Of a DNA stretch of 53,296 bases, positions 42,204 through 50,822 are shown in pieces. Under the pieces are notes generated by a model, which saw only the letters and a list, made by a program, of their open reading frames with translations, was not told where the DNA came from and did no database searches. The stretch's first letter is position 1. Every line of letters begins with the position of its first letter. This stretch comes from Haloferax sp. Q22 (GTDB taxonomy: Archaea; Halobacteriota; Halobacteria; Halobacteriales; Haloferacaceae), in NCBI RefSeq assembly GCF_001482285.1, contig NZ_LOEP01000008.1:1-53296 (forward strand). Direction: 5' to 3'. A program made the position numbers and the translations under genes.

Positions 42204-42241
42204 CCACACCGATGCCGGGTGTGGAGGCTTTTTCCGCCTCC
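42204..42241 (+). terminator. Two overlapping hairpins with T-run, terminator or attenuator before psmA2
   Basis: CCACACC pairs with GGTGTGG (42204-42224, 7-nt loop), and GGAGGC pairs with GCCTCC (42223-42241, loop TTTTTCC). The two stems share bases 42223-42224, so they compete. They could end the DUF1508 transcript or act as an alternative structure ahead of psmA2. The T-run in the second loop also lies where a TATA box for the leader peptide at 42260 would be. Confidence 0.45.
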
Positions 42242-42259
42242 GGAACTGACCGAAGAGTA

Positions 42260-42301
42260 ATGACGAACGTCGCCGACGCGAGCGAGGAGGTTGCACGATG
42301 A
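42260..42301 (+). CDS. Possible 13-codon leader peptide coupled to psmA2
   Basis: ATG at 42260 opens MTNVADASEEVAR and ends at a TGA that overlaps the psmA2 ATG (ATGA at 42298-42301). The codons fit normal use and a CTTTTTCC box lies about 29 nt upstream, as for a leaderless start. GGAGGT at 42286-42291, inside this frame, is a Shine-Dalgarno site 6 nt before the psmA2 ATG. It may be a translation-coupling device; it may also be chance. Confidence 0.35.
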   Translation: MTNVADASEEVAR

Positions 42302-43047
42302 ACCGAAACGACAAGCAGGCTTACGACCGCGGTACGTCGCTTTTCTCCCCCGACGGACGCATCTATCAGGTCGAGTACGCCCGCGAGGCCGTCAAGCGCG
42401 GCGCGCCGGTCCTCGGCGTGCGCACCGCCGACGGCGTCGTTCTGGCGGCCCTCCGGTCGACTCCGTCGGAACTCATGGAAGCCGAAAGCATCGAGAAGCT
42501 CCACAAGCTCGACGACGCCCTCGGCGCGGCCACGGCCGGCCACGTCGCCGACGCGCGGAAGCTCGTCGACTTCGCGCGGACGACCGCCCAGCGCGAGCAC
42601 CTGCGCTACGGCGAGCCCATCGGCGTCGAGACGCTGACGAAGACCATCACCGACAACATCCAAGAGAGCACGCAGTCCGGCGGTACCCGCCCGTACGGCG
42701 CGTCGCTTCTCATCGGCGGCGTCGAAAACGGCTCGGGCCGCCTCTTCGCGACCGACCCGTCCGGAACGCCCCAGGAGTGGAAGGCGGTCGCCATCGGCGG
42801 CCACCGCGAGGACGTGCAGGCCGCCCTCGAAGACGGGTACGCCGAGGATCTGTCGCTCGAAGACGGCCTCGCGCTCGCCGTCGAGGCGCTCGTCGCGGCC
42901 GACGACGAAATCGAGAGCGACGAGCTGAACCTCGTCACCGTCTCCGAGGCGGGCTACGAAATCGTCGACGAGGAGACCATCGCCGAGCTGTTCGCCGACG
43001 CGACCGCGGATGACGAGTCCGACGAGACGGACGAAAGTGAGGAGTAG
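42298..43047 (+). CDS. psmA2: Proteasome alpha subunit 2
   Basis: Forms the outer rings of the 20S proteasome and the gate through which unfolded proteins enter. The 249-residue protein has the N-terminal gate and signature helix YDRGTSLFSPDGRIYQVEYAREAVKRGAPVLGV, the interior beta core with GVVLAAL and PYGASLLIGGVENGSGRLFATDPSG, and an acidic C-terminal tail DDESDETDESEE that may contact regulatory ATPases. It matches the alpha 2 type of Haloferax rather than the main alpha 1 by my memory. The MOSC gene starts right after its stop. Confidence 0.94.
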   Translation: MNRNDKQAYDRGTSLFSPDGRIYQVEYAREAVKRGAPVLGVRTADGVVLAALRSTPSELMEAESIEKLHKLDDALGAATAGHVADARKLVDFARTTAQREHLRYGEPIGVETLTKTITDNIQESTQSGGTRPYGASLLIGGVENGSGRLFATDPSGTPQEWKAVAIGGHREDVQAALEDGYAEDLSLEDGLALAVEALVAADDEIESDELNLVTVSEAGYEIVDEETIAELFADATADDESDETDESEE

Positions 43048-43905
43048 ATGACAGACGGGAGCCCGACTGACGATAACACCTCAGCCGTCGCCGAGGGTGG
43101 AGCGGGCGCGACCGCCGGCGCGGCGGCCGTGACGCTCGACCGCATCGCCATCTACCCCGTGAAATCGCTCGACGCCGAGTTCGTCGATGCCGCCGATATC
43201 GTCGAGAACGGCGGGCTTCGCGGCGACCGCGAGTACGCCATCTTCGACGAAGACGGCGAGTACGTCAACGGGAAGCGCGAGCGGGCGGTCCACCGAATCC
43301 AGAGTTCCGTCTCGCTCGCCGACGGGACGGTCGAACTCTCGGCACCCGAGATGGACGACTACGACGGCTCGATAGACGATGCCGACGGCTGGCTCTCGGC
43401 GTACTTCGGCTACCCGGTCGAACTCCGACGGGACCCCGCCGGCGGGTTTCCCGACGATACCGAGGCCAGCGGGCCGACAGTCATCTCGACGGGAACGCTC
43501 GAAGCGGTCGCCTCGTGGTTCGACGGCGTCGACGCCGTCGAGATGCGCCGTCGCCTCCGGCCGAACCTCGTCTTAGACGCGACCGAACCGTTCTGGGAGG
43601 ACCACCTGTTCGACCGGCGCGGGACGGTCGTCGAGTTCGCTATCGGTGCCGCGGCCTTCGAGGGCGTCAACCCCTGCCAGCGCTGTGTCGTCCCAAGCCG
43701 CGACCCCGACACGGGTGAGGTGACGCCCGACTTCCGAACGACGTTCATGACGAAGCGTCGTGAGACGCTCCCCGAGTGGTCCGGCGGCGACTGGTTCGAC
43801 CACGACTTCCGACTCATGGTTAACACCGCCGTCCCGGAGTCGTCGTGGGGCGAGACGCTATCCGTCGGCGACGCGGTCACCGTCGGCGACGTCGTTCCCG
43901 AGTAA
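43048..43905 (+). CDS. MOSC domain protein
   Basis: 285 residues with an N-terminal beta-barrel domain (MOSC_N, about 27-125: LDRIAIYPVKSLDAEFVDAADIVENGGLRGDREYAIFDEDGEYVNGKRE), then the MOSC core with RRRLRPNLVLD and GVNPCQRCVVPSRDPDTGE, in which the conserved Cys is thought to handle sulfur or the molybdenum cofactor. The ATG directly abuts the psmA2 stop, so the two are co-transcribed, although no functional link is known. Related proteins reduce N-hydroxylated compounds. Confidence 0.92.
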   Translation: MTDGSPTDDNTSAVAEGGAGATAGAAAVTLDRIAIYPVKSLDAEFVDAADIVENGGLRGDREYAIFDEDGEYVNGKRERAVHRIQSSVSLADGTVELSAPEMDDYDGSIDDADGWLSAYFGYPVELRRDPAGGFPDDTEASGPTVISTGTLEAVASWFDGVDAVEMRRRLRPNLVLDATEPFWEDHLFDRRGTVVEFAIGAAAFEGVNPCQRCVVPSRDPDTGEVTPDFRTTFMTKRRETLPEWSGGDWFDHDFRLMVNTAVPESSWGETLSVGDAVTVGDVVPE

Positions 43906-44004
43906 GTCGGTCCGTTTTTCGTCGCGTTCGAACGCCCCGCAGTCGGGCGGTTCCACCTCGCCGACACCCGCGTCTTTACGTCGTCTCCCCCGGTTGAGAG
44001 AGCC

Positions 44005-45162
44005 ATGTTCACGCTGACCGGCGTGCGGGTCGTCGACGCCGACGGGGCCCGCGAGGCGAACGTGGTGATAGACGAGTCGACCGGGCGCATCGCGTCCGTC
44101 GGCGACGAGACCGAAGGCGAGACACGAAACCTCTCGGGCGCGGTCGTCGCGCCGGGGCTCGTCGACGCCCACGTCCACCTCATGATGGACGGCCGCCCCG
44201 ACGTGGCCGCCTACCAGTCCGAACCGGTCGAACGCGCCTGCTATCGAGCGGCGGCCAATCTCCGGAAGACGCTGGAAGCGGGCGTCACGACCGTCCGCGA
44301 CCTCGGTTCGCCCGGCGACCTCGCGACGAGTGCGAAGGCCGCAGTCGCCGACGGCGAACTCGACGGCCCGCGCGTCCTCGCCGCCGGGGAAAACATCACC
44401 ATGACCGGCGGCCACGGCCACTGGTTCGGTCGGGAGGCCGACGGCCCGAACGAGGTTCGCAAGGCCGCCCGAGAGCAACTGAAACGCGGCGCGGACGTGG
44501 TGAAGTGCATGGCGACCGGCGGCGTCCTCACGACCGGCGCGGTCACGGGCGCGCCCGAGTTCACGGAGGCGGAGATTCGCGGCCTCGTGGAGGCCGCGAG
44601 CGCGAAGGGCGTCCCGACCGCGGCCCACGCCCACGGCGAGGAAGGTATCAAAAACGCCACCCGCGCGGGGATTTCGAGCGTCGAACACGGGATGTTCATG
44701 GACGAGGAGGCCGCCGACCTCATGGTCGACCACGGCACGTACTGGGTGCCGACGGCCTCAGCGGTTCGGGAAATCGTCGAGGCGGGCGTCGAGGCCGGTA
44801 TCCCGCCCGAGGCGGTCGCGAAGGCCGAAGACGCCGCCGAGCGCTTCGAAGGCGCGTGGGAACACGCGCTCGACGCCGGCGTGAAAATCGCCATGGGGAC
44901 CGACGCGGGCACGCCGTTCAACGACCACGGCGAGAACGCGCTCCGCGAGATGGAACTGCTCGTCGAGTACGGTCTCTCGCCTACCGAGGCGCTCGAAGCC
45001 GCGACTGTCGGCGGCGCCGACCTCCTCGGACTGGACGACGTGGGGAAGGTCGCCGAGGGCTATGTCGCGGACCTCGTCGTCCTCGACGCCGACCCGAGCG
45101 AGGACGCGGGCGCGTGGCGGACAGTCCAGCAGGTGTATCGCGAGGGCGAGCAGGTCGTCTAA
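44005..45162 (+). CDS. Metal-dependent amidohydrolase (imidazolonepropionase/Xaa-Pro dipeptidase-like)
   Basis: The 385-residue protein starts with the small beta domain (FTLTGVRVVDADGAREANVVIDES), then the TIM barrel with DAHVHLMM, ADVVKCMATGGV (a carboxylated Lys site), HAHGEEGI, SSVEHG and MGTDAGTPFNDHG, followed by LVEYGLSPTEALEAATVGGADLLG and ADLVVLDADPSED. This order fits the prolidase-like amidohydrolases of archaea. The substrate is not determined. It is transcribed from its own promoter after the MOSC gene. Confidence 0.9.
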   Translation: MFTLTGVRVVDADGAREANVVIDESTGRIASVGDETEGETRNLSGAVVAPGLVDAHVHLMMDGRPDVAAYQSEPVERACYRAAANLRKTLEAGVTTVRDLGSPGDLATSAKAAVADGELDGPRVLAAGENITMTGGHGHWFGREADGPNEVRKAAREQLKRGADVVKCMATGGVLTTGAVTGAPEFTEAEIRGLVEAASAKGVPTAAHAHGEEGIKNATRAGISSVEHGMFMDEEAADLMVDHGTYWVPTASAVREIVEAGVEAGIPPEAVAKAEDAAERFEGAWEHALDAGVKIAMGTDAGTPFNDHGENALREMELLVEYGLSPTEALEAATVGGADLLGLDDVGKVAEGYVADLVVLDADPSEDAGAWRTVQQVYREGEQVV

Positions 45163-45206
45163 TCGCAACACGGCAGTCGGTATCACACCCGATTTGAAGC
45201 GACAAC

Positions 45207-45213
45207 CTTTTAC
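45207..45213 (+). promoter_or_regulatory. TATA-like promoter of tRNA-Glu
   Basis: CTTTTAC is centred about 37 nt before the mature 5' end, leaving a short 5' leader for RNase P to remove. Confidence 0.5.
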
Positions 45214-45246
45214 AATCGCGAGCAATATCTGGTGATGTACCAACGT

Positions 45247-45321
45247 GCTCTGTTGGTGTAGTCCGGCCAATCATATCACCCTCTCACGGTGATGACCAGG
45301 GTTCGAATCCCTGACGGAGCA
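45247..45321 (+). tRNA. tRNA-Glu (anticodon CUC)
   Basis: A complete cloverleaf of 75 nt. The acceptor arms GCTCTGT and ACGGAGC pair with one G-U, the anticodon stem TCACC/GGTGA surrounds the loop CTCTCAC with anticodon CTC at positions 34-36, and the T arm is CAGGG-TTCGAAT-CCCTG. The discriminator is A. The 3' CCA is not encoded. It reads GAG codons, common in this GC-rich genome. It has no intron. Confidence 0.95.
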
Positions 45322-45423
45322 CTTCTCTCAATCTTGAACCGCGAGCGGTAGCGAGCGTGTTCGGGTTCGAAATTGACGACGATTCGGATTAGCCGACGTT
45401 CGCTTCCGAGCGTCGTCGATTCC

Positions 45424-46143
45424 TTACCGATTCCGGTCGCCGAGTTTCGACATCACGAGGTCTTCGGCGGTTCGCAGTCGGTACTGAACCGTCGAGCGCG
45501 GCACGTCGAGCACCTCGCTGAGGTCCTCGACGGTCACCTTGCGCGGGCGCTCGTAGTAACCGTGTTCGACGGCGGTTTCGAGCGCCTCCCAGTGGGCCGA
45601 CGAAAGGTCGGCCGCGATTCGCGATTCGGCGTCCCAGTTGCCGGCGCTCGTGAGGTGTTCGACATCCAACTGCAGGCCCTCTCTGAGTTGCGCCTCGATG
45701 GTTTCGTACAGTTCGCCGAGCGGGTGGTCACCGGGGTAGAGGATACGCCAGCGGTACGCGCCCGCACGGCGGGATGACTCGAAGATGACGCCCGGTCCGA
45801 CGTGTTCGAGGACGTACCGTGGAATCGAGTGGCAGTTGCTCACCTCTTCGCGGTAGGTGTAGACGGTCATCGAGTTGCCCGACCGGTCGAGGACGTGGTA
45901 GTCGCGGTGGGTGTGGCAGTCGGGCGCGTCGAGACACTCGTTGCACCGCGTCTCGTCGAGGAACACCCCCTCGAACGCCGACAGCGCCTCCGGCGTGCCG
46001 ACGACGTGGTCGACCCGCCACATCACGTCCTCGGTGGACGAACAGACTGACGAACGGGACCGCAGACTCGGATACTCGTAAAACAGGTCCATCAGCTCGT
46101 CGGTGCCCTCGGAAAAGCGAACGACGAATTCGAACTCACGCAT
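45424..46143 (-). CDS. Bacterio-opsin-activator-type HTH regulator with a Cys/His cluster
   Basis: 239 residues: N-terminal sensor region, then a C-terminal HTH_10 domain (about 180-232, LSSAHWEALETAVEHGYYERPRKVTVEDLSEVLDVPRSTVQYRLRTAEDLV). The sensor contains Cys34, Cys67, Cys70 and Cys76 with His78, His80 and His83, a possible redox or metal site, as in the DmsR-like regulators of Haloferax that control DMSO reductase genes. No respiration genes are nearby, so the target is open. Two palindromes upstream suggest autoregulation. Confidence 0.9.
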   Translation of the reverse strand: MREFEFVVRFSEGTDELMDLFYEYPSLRSRSSVCSSTEDVMWRVDHVVGTPEALSAFEGVFLDETRCNECLDAPDCHTHRDYHVLDRSGNSMTVYTYREEVSNCHSIPRYVLEHVGPGVIFESSRRAGAYRWRILYPGDHPLGELYETIEAQLREGLQLDVEHLTSAGNWDAESRIAADLSSAHWEALETAVEHGYYERPRKVTVEDLSEVLDVPRSTVQYRLRTAEDLVMSKLGDRNR

Positions 46144-46446
46144 TCGGTCTCCGCTCTATCGCGAACGGACTTAGCATGTACTAATCTCGTCGGGGTGTGT
46201 TCAGGGTTCTATCCGAGCTATACATGGGTGACATTGCTCGAGTCAGGAAGGTTTAGCATATGCTAGCGTGATAGTGAGGGAAGCCGCGAACGGAGTGAGA
46301 ATCGGAGTGACGCGGGGTCCACTCGCCCCGCGGAATCGGTCCCGACCATCCACACCACCACCGCCGACCGCAACCTCACTCCAACCAACCTCGGACAGCG
46401 ACCGGGACACCACCTATTTTACGCCCGGTCGTCTACCCGCACGAGG
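46144..46446. other. Intergenic region between the HTH regulator and the deaminase-like gene
   Basis: No gene was seen in these 303 bases. TTAGCATGTACTAA at 46171-46184 and TTAGCATATGCTAG at 46253-46266 are related inverted repeats; the core TAGCATATGCTA of the second is a perfect 12-bp palindrome. The first covers the place where a TATA box for the HTH gene would sit, about 28-41 nt upstream of its ATG. ATTTTACG near 46415-46422 is a TATA-like box about 28 nt before the ATG at 46447. Confidence 0.6.
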
Positions 46447-47760
46447 ATGTTACTCGCGGGAACGGTGGTCGCCGACGCGTCCACTATCATCGAAGAGGGA
46501 GCCGTCGTCGTTGACGACGACCGCATCGCCGCGGTTGGAGAGCACGCGGACCTGACAGAGCGGTATCCCGACCACGTGCGACGCGAGTTCGACGTTATCG
46601 CGCCGGGACTGGTCGGCGGGCACGTCCACTCCGTGCAGTCGCTCGGCCGCGGCATCGCCGACGACACGTCGCTTCTCGACTGGCTCTTCGACCACGTGCT
46701 TCCGATGGAGGCCGGCCTCGACGCGGAGGGGATGCGCGTCGCCGCCGAACTCGGCTATCTCGAATGCATCGAGTCTGGGACGACAACCGTCGTTGACCAC
46801 CTCTCGGTCCGACACGCCGAAGAGGCGTTCGAGGCCGCGGGCGAGATGGGCATCCGCGGACGCATCGGTAAGGTTCTCATGGACACGAATGCGCCCGAGG
46901 GACTACAGGAAGACACCGACGCGGGCCTCGCCGAGTCCGAACGCCTCATCGAGCGCTACCACGACGGCTTCGGCGGCCGTATCCAGTACGCCGTCACACC
47001 CCGGTTCGCCGTCACCTGCTCGGAGGCGTGTCTGCGGGGCGTCCGCGAACTTGCAGACCGGTACGACGGCGTCCGCATCCACACCCACGCGAGCGAGAAC
47101 CGCGACGAAATCGCCACCGTCGAAGCGGAGACGGGCATGCGGAACATCCATTGGCTCGACGAGGTGGGCATCACCGGCGACGACGTGGTGCTCGCCCACT
47201 GCGTCCACACCGACGAGTCCGAGCGCGAAGTGCTCGCCGAGACCGGTACGCACGTCACCTACTGCCCGTCGTCGAACATGAAGCTCGCGTCGGGCATCGC
47301 GCCGATTCCGGACTACCTCGACCGCGGCATCAACGTCGCCCTCGGCAACGACGGCCCGCCGTGTAACAACACGCTCGACCCCTTCACCGAGATGCGGCAG
47401 GCCAGTCTCCTCCAGAAAGTCGACGCGCTCGACCCGACGAGTACACCCGCCGCGACCGTCTTCGAGATGGCGACCCGCAACGGCGCGAAGGCCGCCGGTT
47501 TCGACCGGGTCGGCGAGCTCCGCGAAGGATGGAAAGCCGACGTCATCGGTATCGACACCGACCTCACCCGCGCGACACCGATGCACGACGTGCTTTCGCA
47601 CCTCGTGTTCTCCGCCCACGGCGACGACGTGGTGTTCACCATGGTCGACGGCGACGTGCTCTACGACGGAGGCGAACACGTACGCGTGGACGCCGACGAC
47701 ATCTGCGAGCGGGCGCGGGCGGTCGCCGACGCCCTCGACGCGGCACCGTCGAGCGACTGA
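46447..47760 (+). CDS. Amidohydrolase of the adenosine-type deaminase family (MTA/SAH or 5'-deoxyadenosine deaminase)
   Basis: The 437-residue protein has the metal motif GHVHSVQSLGRGIADD, the mobile lid LLDWLFDHVLPMEA, HTHASENRDE, LAHCVHTDESE, CPSSNMKLASG and GNDGPPCNNTLDPFTEM, all in the order of SsnA/MtaD-type deaminases. Such enzymes remove the amino group of S-adenosylhomocysteine, methylthioadenosine or 5'-deoxyadenosine, and the last has been assigned to some archaeal members. Guanine or atrazine-like substrates are less likely. Radical-SAM enzymes such as Elp3 make 5'-deoxyadenosine. Confidence 0.88.
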   Translation: MLLAGTVVADASTIIEEGAVVVDDDRIAAVGEHADLTERYPDHVRREFDVIAPGLVGGHVHSVQSLGRGIADDTSLLDWLFDHVLPMEAGLDAEGMRVAAELGYLECIESGTTTVVDHLSVRHAEEAFEAAGEMGIRGRIGKVLMDTNAPEGLQEDTDAGLAESERLIERYHDGFGGRIQYAVTPRFAVTCSEACLRGVRELADRYDGVRIHTHASENRDEIATVEAETGMRNIHWLDEVGITGDDVVLAHCVHTDESEREVLAETGTHVTYCPSSNMKLASGIAPIPDYLDRGINVALGNDGPPCNNTLDPFTEMRQASLLQKVDALDPTSTPAATVFEMATRNGAKAAGFDRVGELREGWKADVIGIDTDLTRATPMHDVLSHLVFSAHGDDVVFTMVDGDVLYDGGEHVRVDADDICERARAVADALDAAPSSD

Positions 47761-47844
47761 GCGCCGGTTCGACCTTGAGTCGAGTCATCTGCGAGACCGG
47801 CTGCCATCGTCGCATCTTTCTCTTCGCGCGACCCTACCTGAGTC

Positions 47845-48459
47845 ATGACTGTCCGCCTCCGCGCGGCGACGGCGTCCGACCTCCCCGCGATTCGGGAGAT
47901 TTACGCGCCGTTCGTCGAGGACACCGCGATCTCGTTCGCCTACGACCCGCCGAGCGTCGCGGACCTCGAAGCGAAACTGGAGAAGAAGACCGACTACCCG
48001 TGGCTCGTCTGCGAACTCGACGGTGAGGTGGCCGGCTACGCCTACGCCGGAGCGATTCGAGAGCGCATCGCCTACCAGTGGGCCGTCGAGACCTCGATTT
48101 ACGTCCACCCGGACTTCCAGCGCCGCGGCGTCGCCCGCGGTCTCTACACGGCGCTTTTAGACCTGCTCGAACGGCAGGGCTACGTCTCGGCCGTCGCCGT
48201 CGTCACGACGCCGAACCCCGCGAGCATCGCCTTCCACGAGTCGTTCGGCTTCGAGCGCGTCGGCCGTTTCGAGCGCGTCGGCTACAAACACGACGCGTGG
48301 CACGACGTGGAGTGGTGGAGTCTCGACCTCGGCGACCGACCCGAAGAACCCCCAGCACCGCTGTCCGTAGCCGACGCTCGGGAATGCGACTGGTGGGACG
48401 ACGCGCTCGCTCGCGGCGCTGCGCTCGTCGAAGACACCGGACAGAACAGCACTCCCTGA
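47845..48459 (+). CDS. GNAT N-acetyltransferase, phosphinothricin/methionine-sulfone type
   Basis: 204 residues. TVRLRAATASDLPAIREIYAPFVEDTAISFAYDPPS and VETSIYVHPDFQRRGVARGLYTALLDLLERQGY (acetyl-CoA loop Q-R-R-G-V-A) with VAVVTTPNPASIAFHESFGFERVGRFERVGYKHDAWHDVEWW match the Pat/Bar-type enzymes that acetylate amino-acid analogues such as methionine sulfone. The physiological substrate in haloarchaea is unknown. The final 35 residues are an unusual acidic extension. Confidence 0.92.
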   Translation: MTVRLRAATASDLPAIREIYAPFVEDTAISFAYDPPSVADLEAKLEKKTDYPWLVCELDGEVAGYAYAGAIRERIAYQWAVETSIYVHPDFQRRGVARGLYTALLDLLERQGYVSAVAVVTTPNPASIAFHESFGFERVGRFERVGYKHDAWHDVEWWSLDLGDRPEEPPAPLSVADARECDWWDDALARGAALVEDTGQNSTP

Positions 48460-48504
48460 GCCGAGGTCCCTTCCCGTCTCCCGGCCCGTCGCCCGCGTCT
48501 GCGT

Positions 48505-48915
48505 TCAGACGCCGGCTTCGAGGGAGTCTTCCGTCTCGGCTTCCGCCGAGTCGCTCCCCTCGACCGCCTCGACTTCGCCGATGTCGTCAACCTCGGCGAC
48601 CGCGTCAGCGTCCGGGTCGTCGGCCCCCGCCTGTTCGAGCACGTAGCGCTCGACGCCGGCGGAGAGCATCGCCTGCCAGTCGTCGAACTCGGTGTTCGCG
48701 TCGACGTACCGGTCCAACTCGTGGGCCGGTATCGACTCGAAGGACTCCTGGTCTGCGACCGCGAAACCGCTTTCTTCGAGGAATTCACTAATCGATGCCG
48801 CCTCACAATGTGACTCGACCCACGGCGACGGGAACAAGTCGGCCAGCGTCACCTCGCCGCCGAGACCCCCAATCTCGACGTCAAGTGTCGCGGCCGTCGT
48901 TTCGGCCTCACCCAT
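48505..48915 (-). CDS. Haloarchaeal conserved hypothetical protein (136 aa)
   Basis: A soluble acidic protein: MGEAETTAATLDVEIGGLGG..., a helical middle (SIPAHELDRYVDANTEFDDWQAMLSAGVERYVLEQAG), then a tail of Asp/Glu/Ala repeats. One Cys only. The function is unknown to me. It lies between the GNAT gene (convergent) and ychF (same strand, 54 nt further), and may share a transcript with ychF. Confidence 0.75.
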   Translation of the reverse strand: MGEAETTAATLDVEIGGLGGEVTLADLFPSPWVESHCEAASISEFLEESGFAVADQESFESIPAHELDRYVDANTEFDDWQAMLSAGVERYVLEQAGADDPDADAVAEVDDIGEVEAVEGSDSAEAETEDSLEAGV

Positions 48916-48969
48916 ACCCGGGTCCTACAGCCACGGATATAACGGTGTTGCGGTTGGCGTCCGAGAGAG

Positions 48970-50160
48970 TCAGTTCGTCGAGACGATTTCGACCACGTCC
49001 CGGTGTGCGAGTTCGTGGTCCGAACCGATTTGGCGCTTCGAGTGGCAGTCGATGCCGTGGAGGAGGCCGTCGCCGATGTCCGAGTGCAGGTGGTACGCGA
49101 AGTCCTCGGTCGTCGAGCCTTCGGGGAGGATAAAGCAGTCCCGGAAGACGCCCTGCGAGTCGCTCTTGCCGTTCGCGCTCCCCGGGAAGATGGCGATGGC
49201 ACCCATCACGTCGAACAACGCGTTTTCGAGCGACTGCTGGACGCCCGTGCCGCCGAACTCCGCGACGAACTCGCGAATCTGTTCGAGACCCGCCTCCTGT
49301 TCGTCGCTCACGTCGCCGACGATGTCGAAGTCGTCGTCGCCGGGGCGGTAGTCGACGACGCCGCCCTCGTCGGCCTTCTTCAGCGCCTTCTCCGCGTGCG
49401 CCGAGGTCGGGACGAACGTTAGATGTTCGTAGTCGGCGTCGGCCGTGATTTCCTCGTAGTTCTCTTGGGAAACCGGCTTGTCCATCTTGTTCGCCGCGAT
49501 GATGATGGGCTTCGTCCGCTTTCGAATCTCGCGGGCGAGCGACTCCTTGTCTGCGTCGTCCCACTCGTCGGGGTCGAGCTCCAAGCCGAGCGAGAGGATG
49601 ATCTGCTTGATTTCGTCTTTGTTCGTCTTGAACGCGGACATCTGTTCCGCGAGGTCGACTTCGATGTCTTTGTCCTCGCCGTGGTAGCCCGAGCGGTAGC
49701 GGTCGATGCCCTTCTCGAGGACGCCGAGGTACCACATGTCCAGTTCGTTCTCGAGGAAGTCGATGTCCTCCCGGGGGTCGTGGCCCTCCGTCGCCTCGCC
49801 TTCGATGTCCGTCTCACCGGAGAAGTCCACGACGTGGACGAGCACGTCCGCCTCGTTGAGGTCGGTGAGAAACTGGTTCCCGAGGCCCTTCCCCTCGTGC
49901 GCGCCGGGGATGAGACCCGCCACGTCGACGAGTTTGACCGGGACGTATCGCATTCCGTGGTCGCAGTAGCCAACAGAGGGCGTACACGACTCGTCGAACT
50001 CCGGAGCCGCACACTCGACGCGGACGTACGCCTCGCCGATGGAGGGGTCGATGGTCGTAAACGGGTACGCGCCCTCGGGCACGTCGTTCATCGTCGCCGC
50101 GTTGAAGAAACTCGACTTCCCGACGGACGGTTTTCCGACGAGACCGATCTTGTAACTCAT
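48970..50160 (-). CDS. ychF: Redox-regulated ATPase/GTPase YchF
   Basis: 396 residues of the Obg-related P-loop family. Walker A is GKPSVGKS (9-16), followed by PFTTIDPSIGEAYVR, VDVAGLIPGAHEGKGLGNQFL (DxxG with the Gln-less switch II of YchF), and NKMDKP as the NKxD motif. The TGS-like domain follows (DCFILPEGSTTEDFAYHLHSDIGD), ending RQIGSDHELAHRDVVEIVSTN. YchF binds ATP rather than GTP in bacteria and eukaryotes and acts on ribosomes or under oxidative stress. TATA-like GTTATTAGC lies 31 nt upstream. Confidence 0.96.
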   Translation of the reverse strand: MSYKIGLVGKPSVGKSSFFNAATMNDVPEGAYPFTTIDPSIGEAYVRVECAAPEFDESCTPSVGYCDHGMRYVPVKLVDVAGLIPGAHEGKGLGNQFLTDLNEADVLVHVVDFSGETDIEGEATEGHDPREDIDFLENELDMWYLGVLEKGIDRYRSGYHGEDKDIEVDLAEQMSAFKTNKDEIKQIILSLGLELDPDEWDDADKESLAREIRKRTKPIIIAANKMDKPVSQENYEEITADADYEHLTFVPTSAHAEKALKKADEGGVVDYRPGDDDFDIVGDVSDEQEAGLEQIREFVAEFGGTGVQQSLENALFDVMGAIAIFPGSANGKSDSQGVFRDCFILPEGSTTEDFAYHLHSDIGDGLLHGIDCHSKRQIGSDHELAHRDVVEIVSTN

Positions 50161-50186
50161 TCGTTGGTCGGACTGGTGTCTCGAAC

Positions 50187-50195
50187 GCTAATAAC
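50187..50195 (-). promoter_or_regulatory. TATA-like promoter of ychF
   Basis: GTTATTAGC on the minus strand is centred about 31 nt before the ychF ATG. Confidence 0.45.
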
Positions 50196-50423
50196 CGTTC
50201 GACGTTCGTCTCTGCATGCGTGATATTCGCACGCTATCGGGGGCGAGGACGGTGATTCCCCGCACTCGACGCCCGGGTTCGAGCGCCGGAAACGCGGCTC
50301 CGTCACCGGGTTCGCGGCACGTGGTAGCCGGGTCACGCCGAGGCGTCGGTGACGACGCGCTCGTGGTTTGCCTTTCAGCTCACGTCCGGTGCATCTTTGT
50401 CTCCACGTCTCCGACAGCCGGGC

Positions 50424-50801
50424 ATGACCGACCCCGACGAGACGGCGAGCGAAACCGCGCCCGCGTCAAGCACGGACTTCGACGCGGCCGCCACCGAGCG
50501 TTCGCCGGACGATTCGACCGACGGGGACACGTTCCGCGTCGGCATCCACGTCACCGAGACCGAACTCCGGTTCGTGGTCAACGTCCCGTCCGATATCGAT
50601 TCGGGGTGGACCGACCCCGACGCGTTCCAGCGCCTCGTCGAACGCGTCACCTGGGAACAACTCGACCAGCGAGCGACGCTCCAGACCGTGGCGACCAACG
50701 CCGCCGAGGGCGAGACGGTGTTCCTCGGGACGGTGACGCTGCGACCGGACGAAACCGTCGTGGACCACACACTCCGCGTTCCGCCGCTCGACGGCGCGTG
50801 A
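50424..50801 (+). CDS. Haloarchaeal conserved hypothetical protein (125 aa)
   Basis: An N-terminal disordered Ser/Thr/Glu-rich stretch is followed by a small beta/alpha domain: FRVGIHVTETELRFVVNVPSDIDSGWTDPDAFQRLVERVTWEQLDQRATL. No Cys and no membrane segment. It is probably cotranscribed with the next gene, 21 nt away. The function is unknown. Confidence 0.78.
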   Translation: MTDPDETASETAPASSTDFDAAATERSPDDSTDGDTFRVGIHVTETELRFVVNVPSDIDSGWTDPDAFQRLVERVTWEQLDQRATLQTVATNAAEGETVFLGTVTLRPDETVVDHTLRVPPLDGA

Positions 50802-50822
50802 GCTAACTCCGTCTCACCTCCG

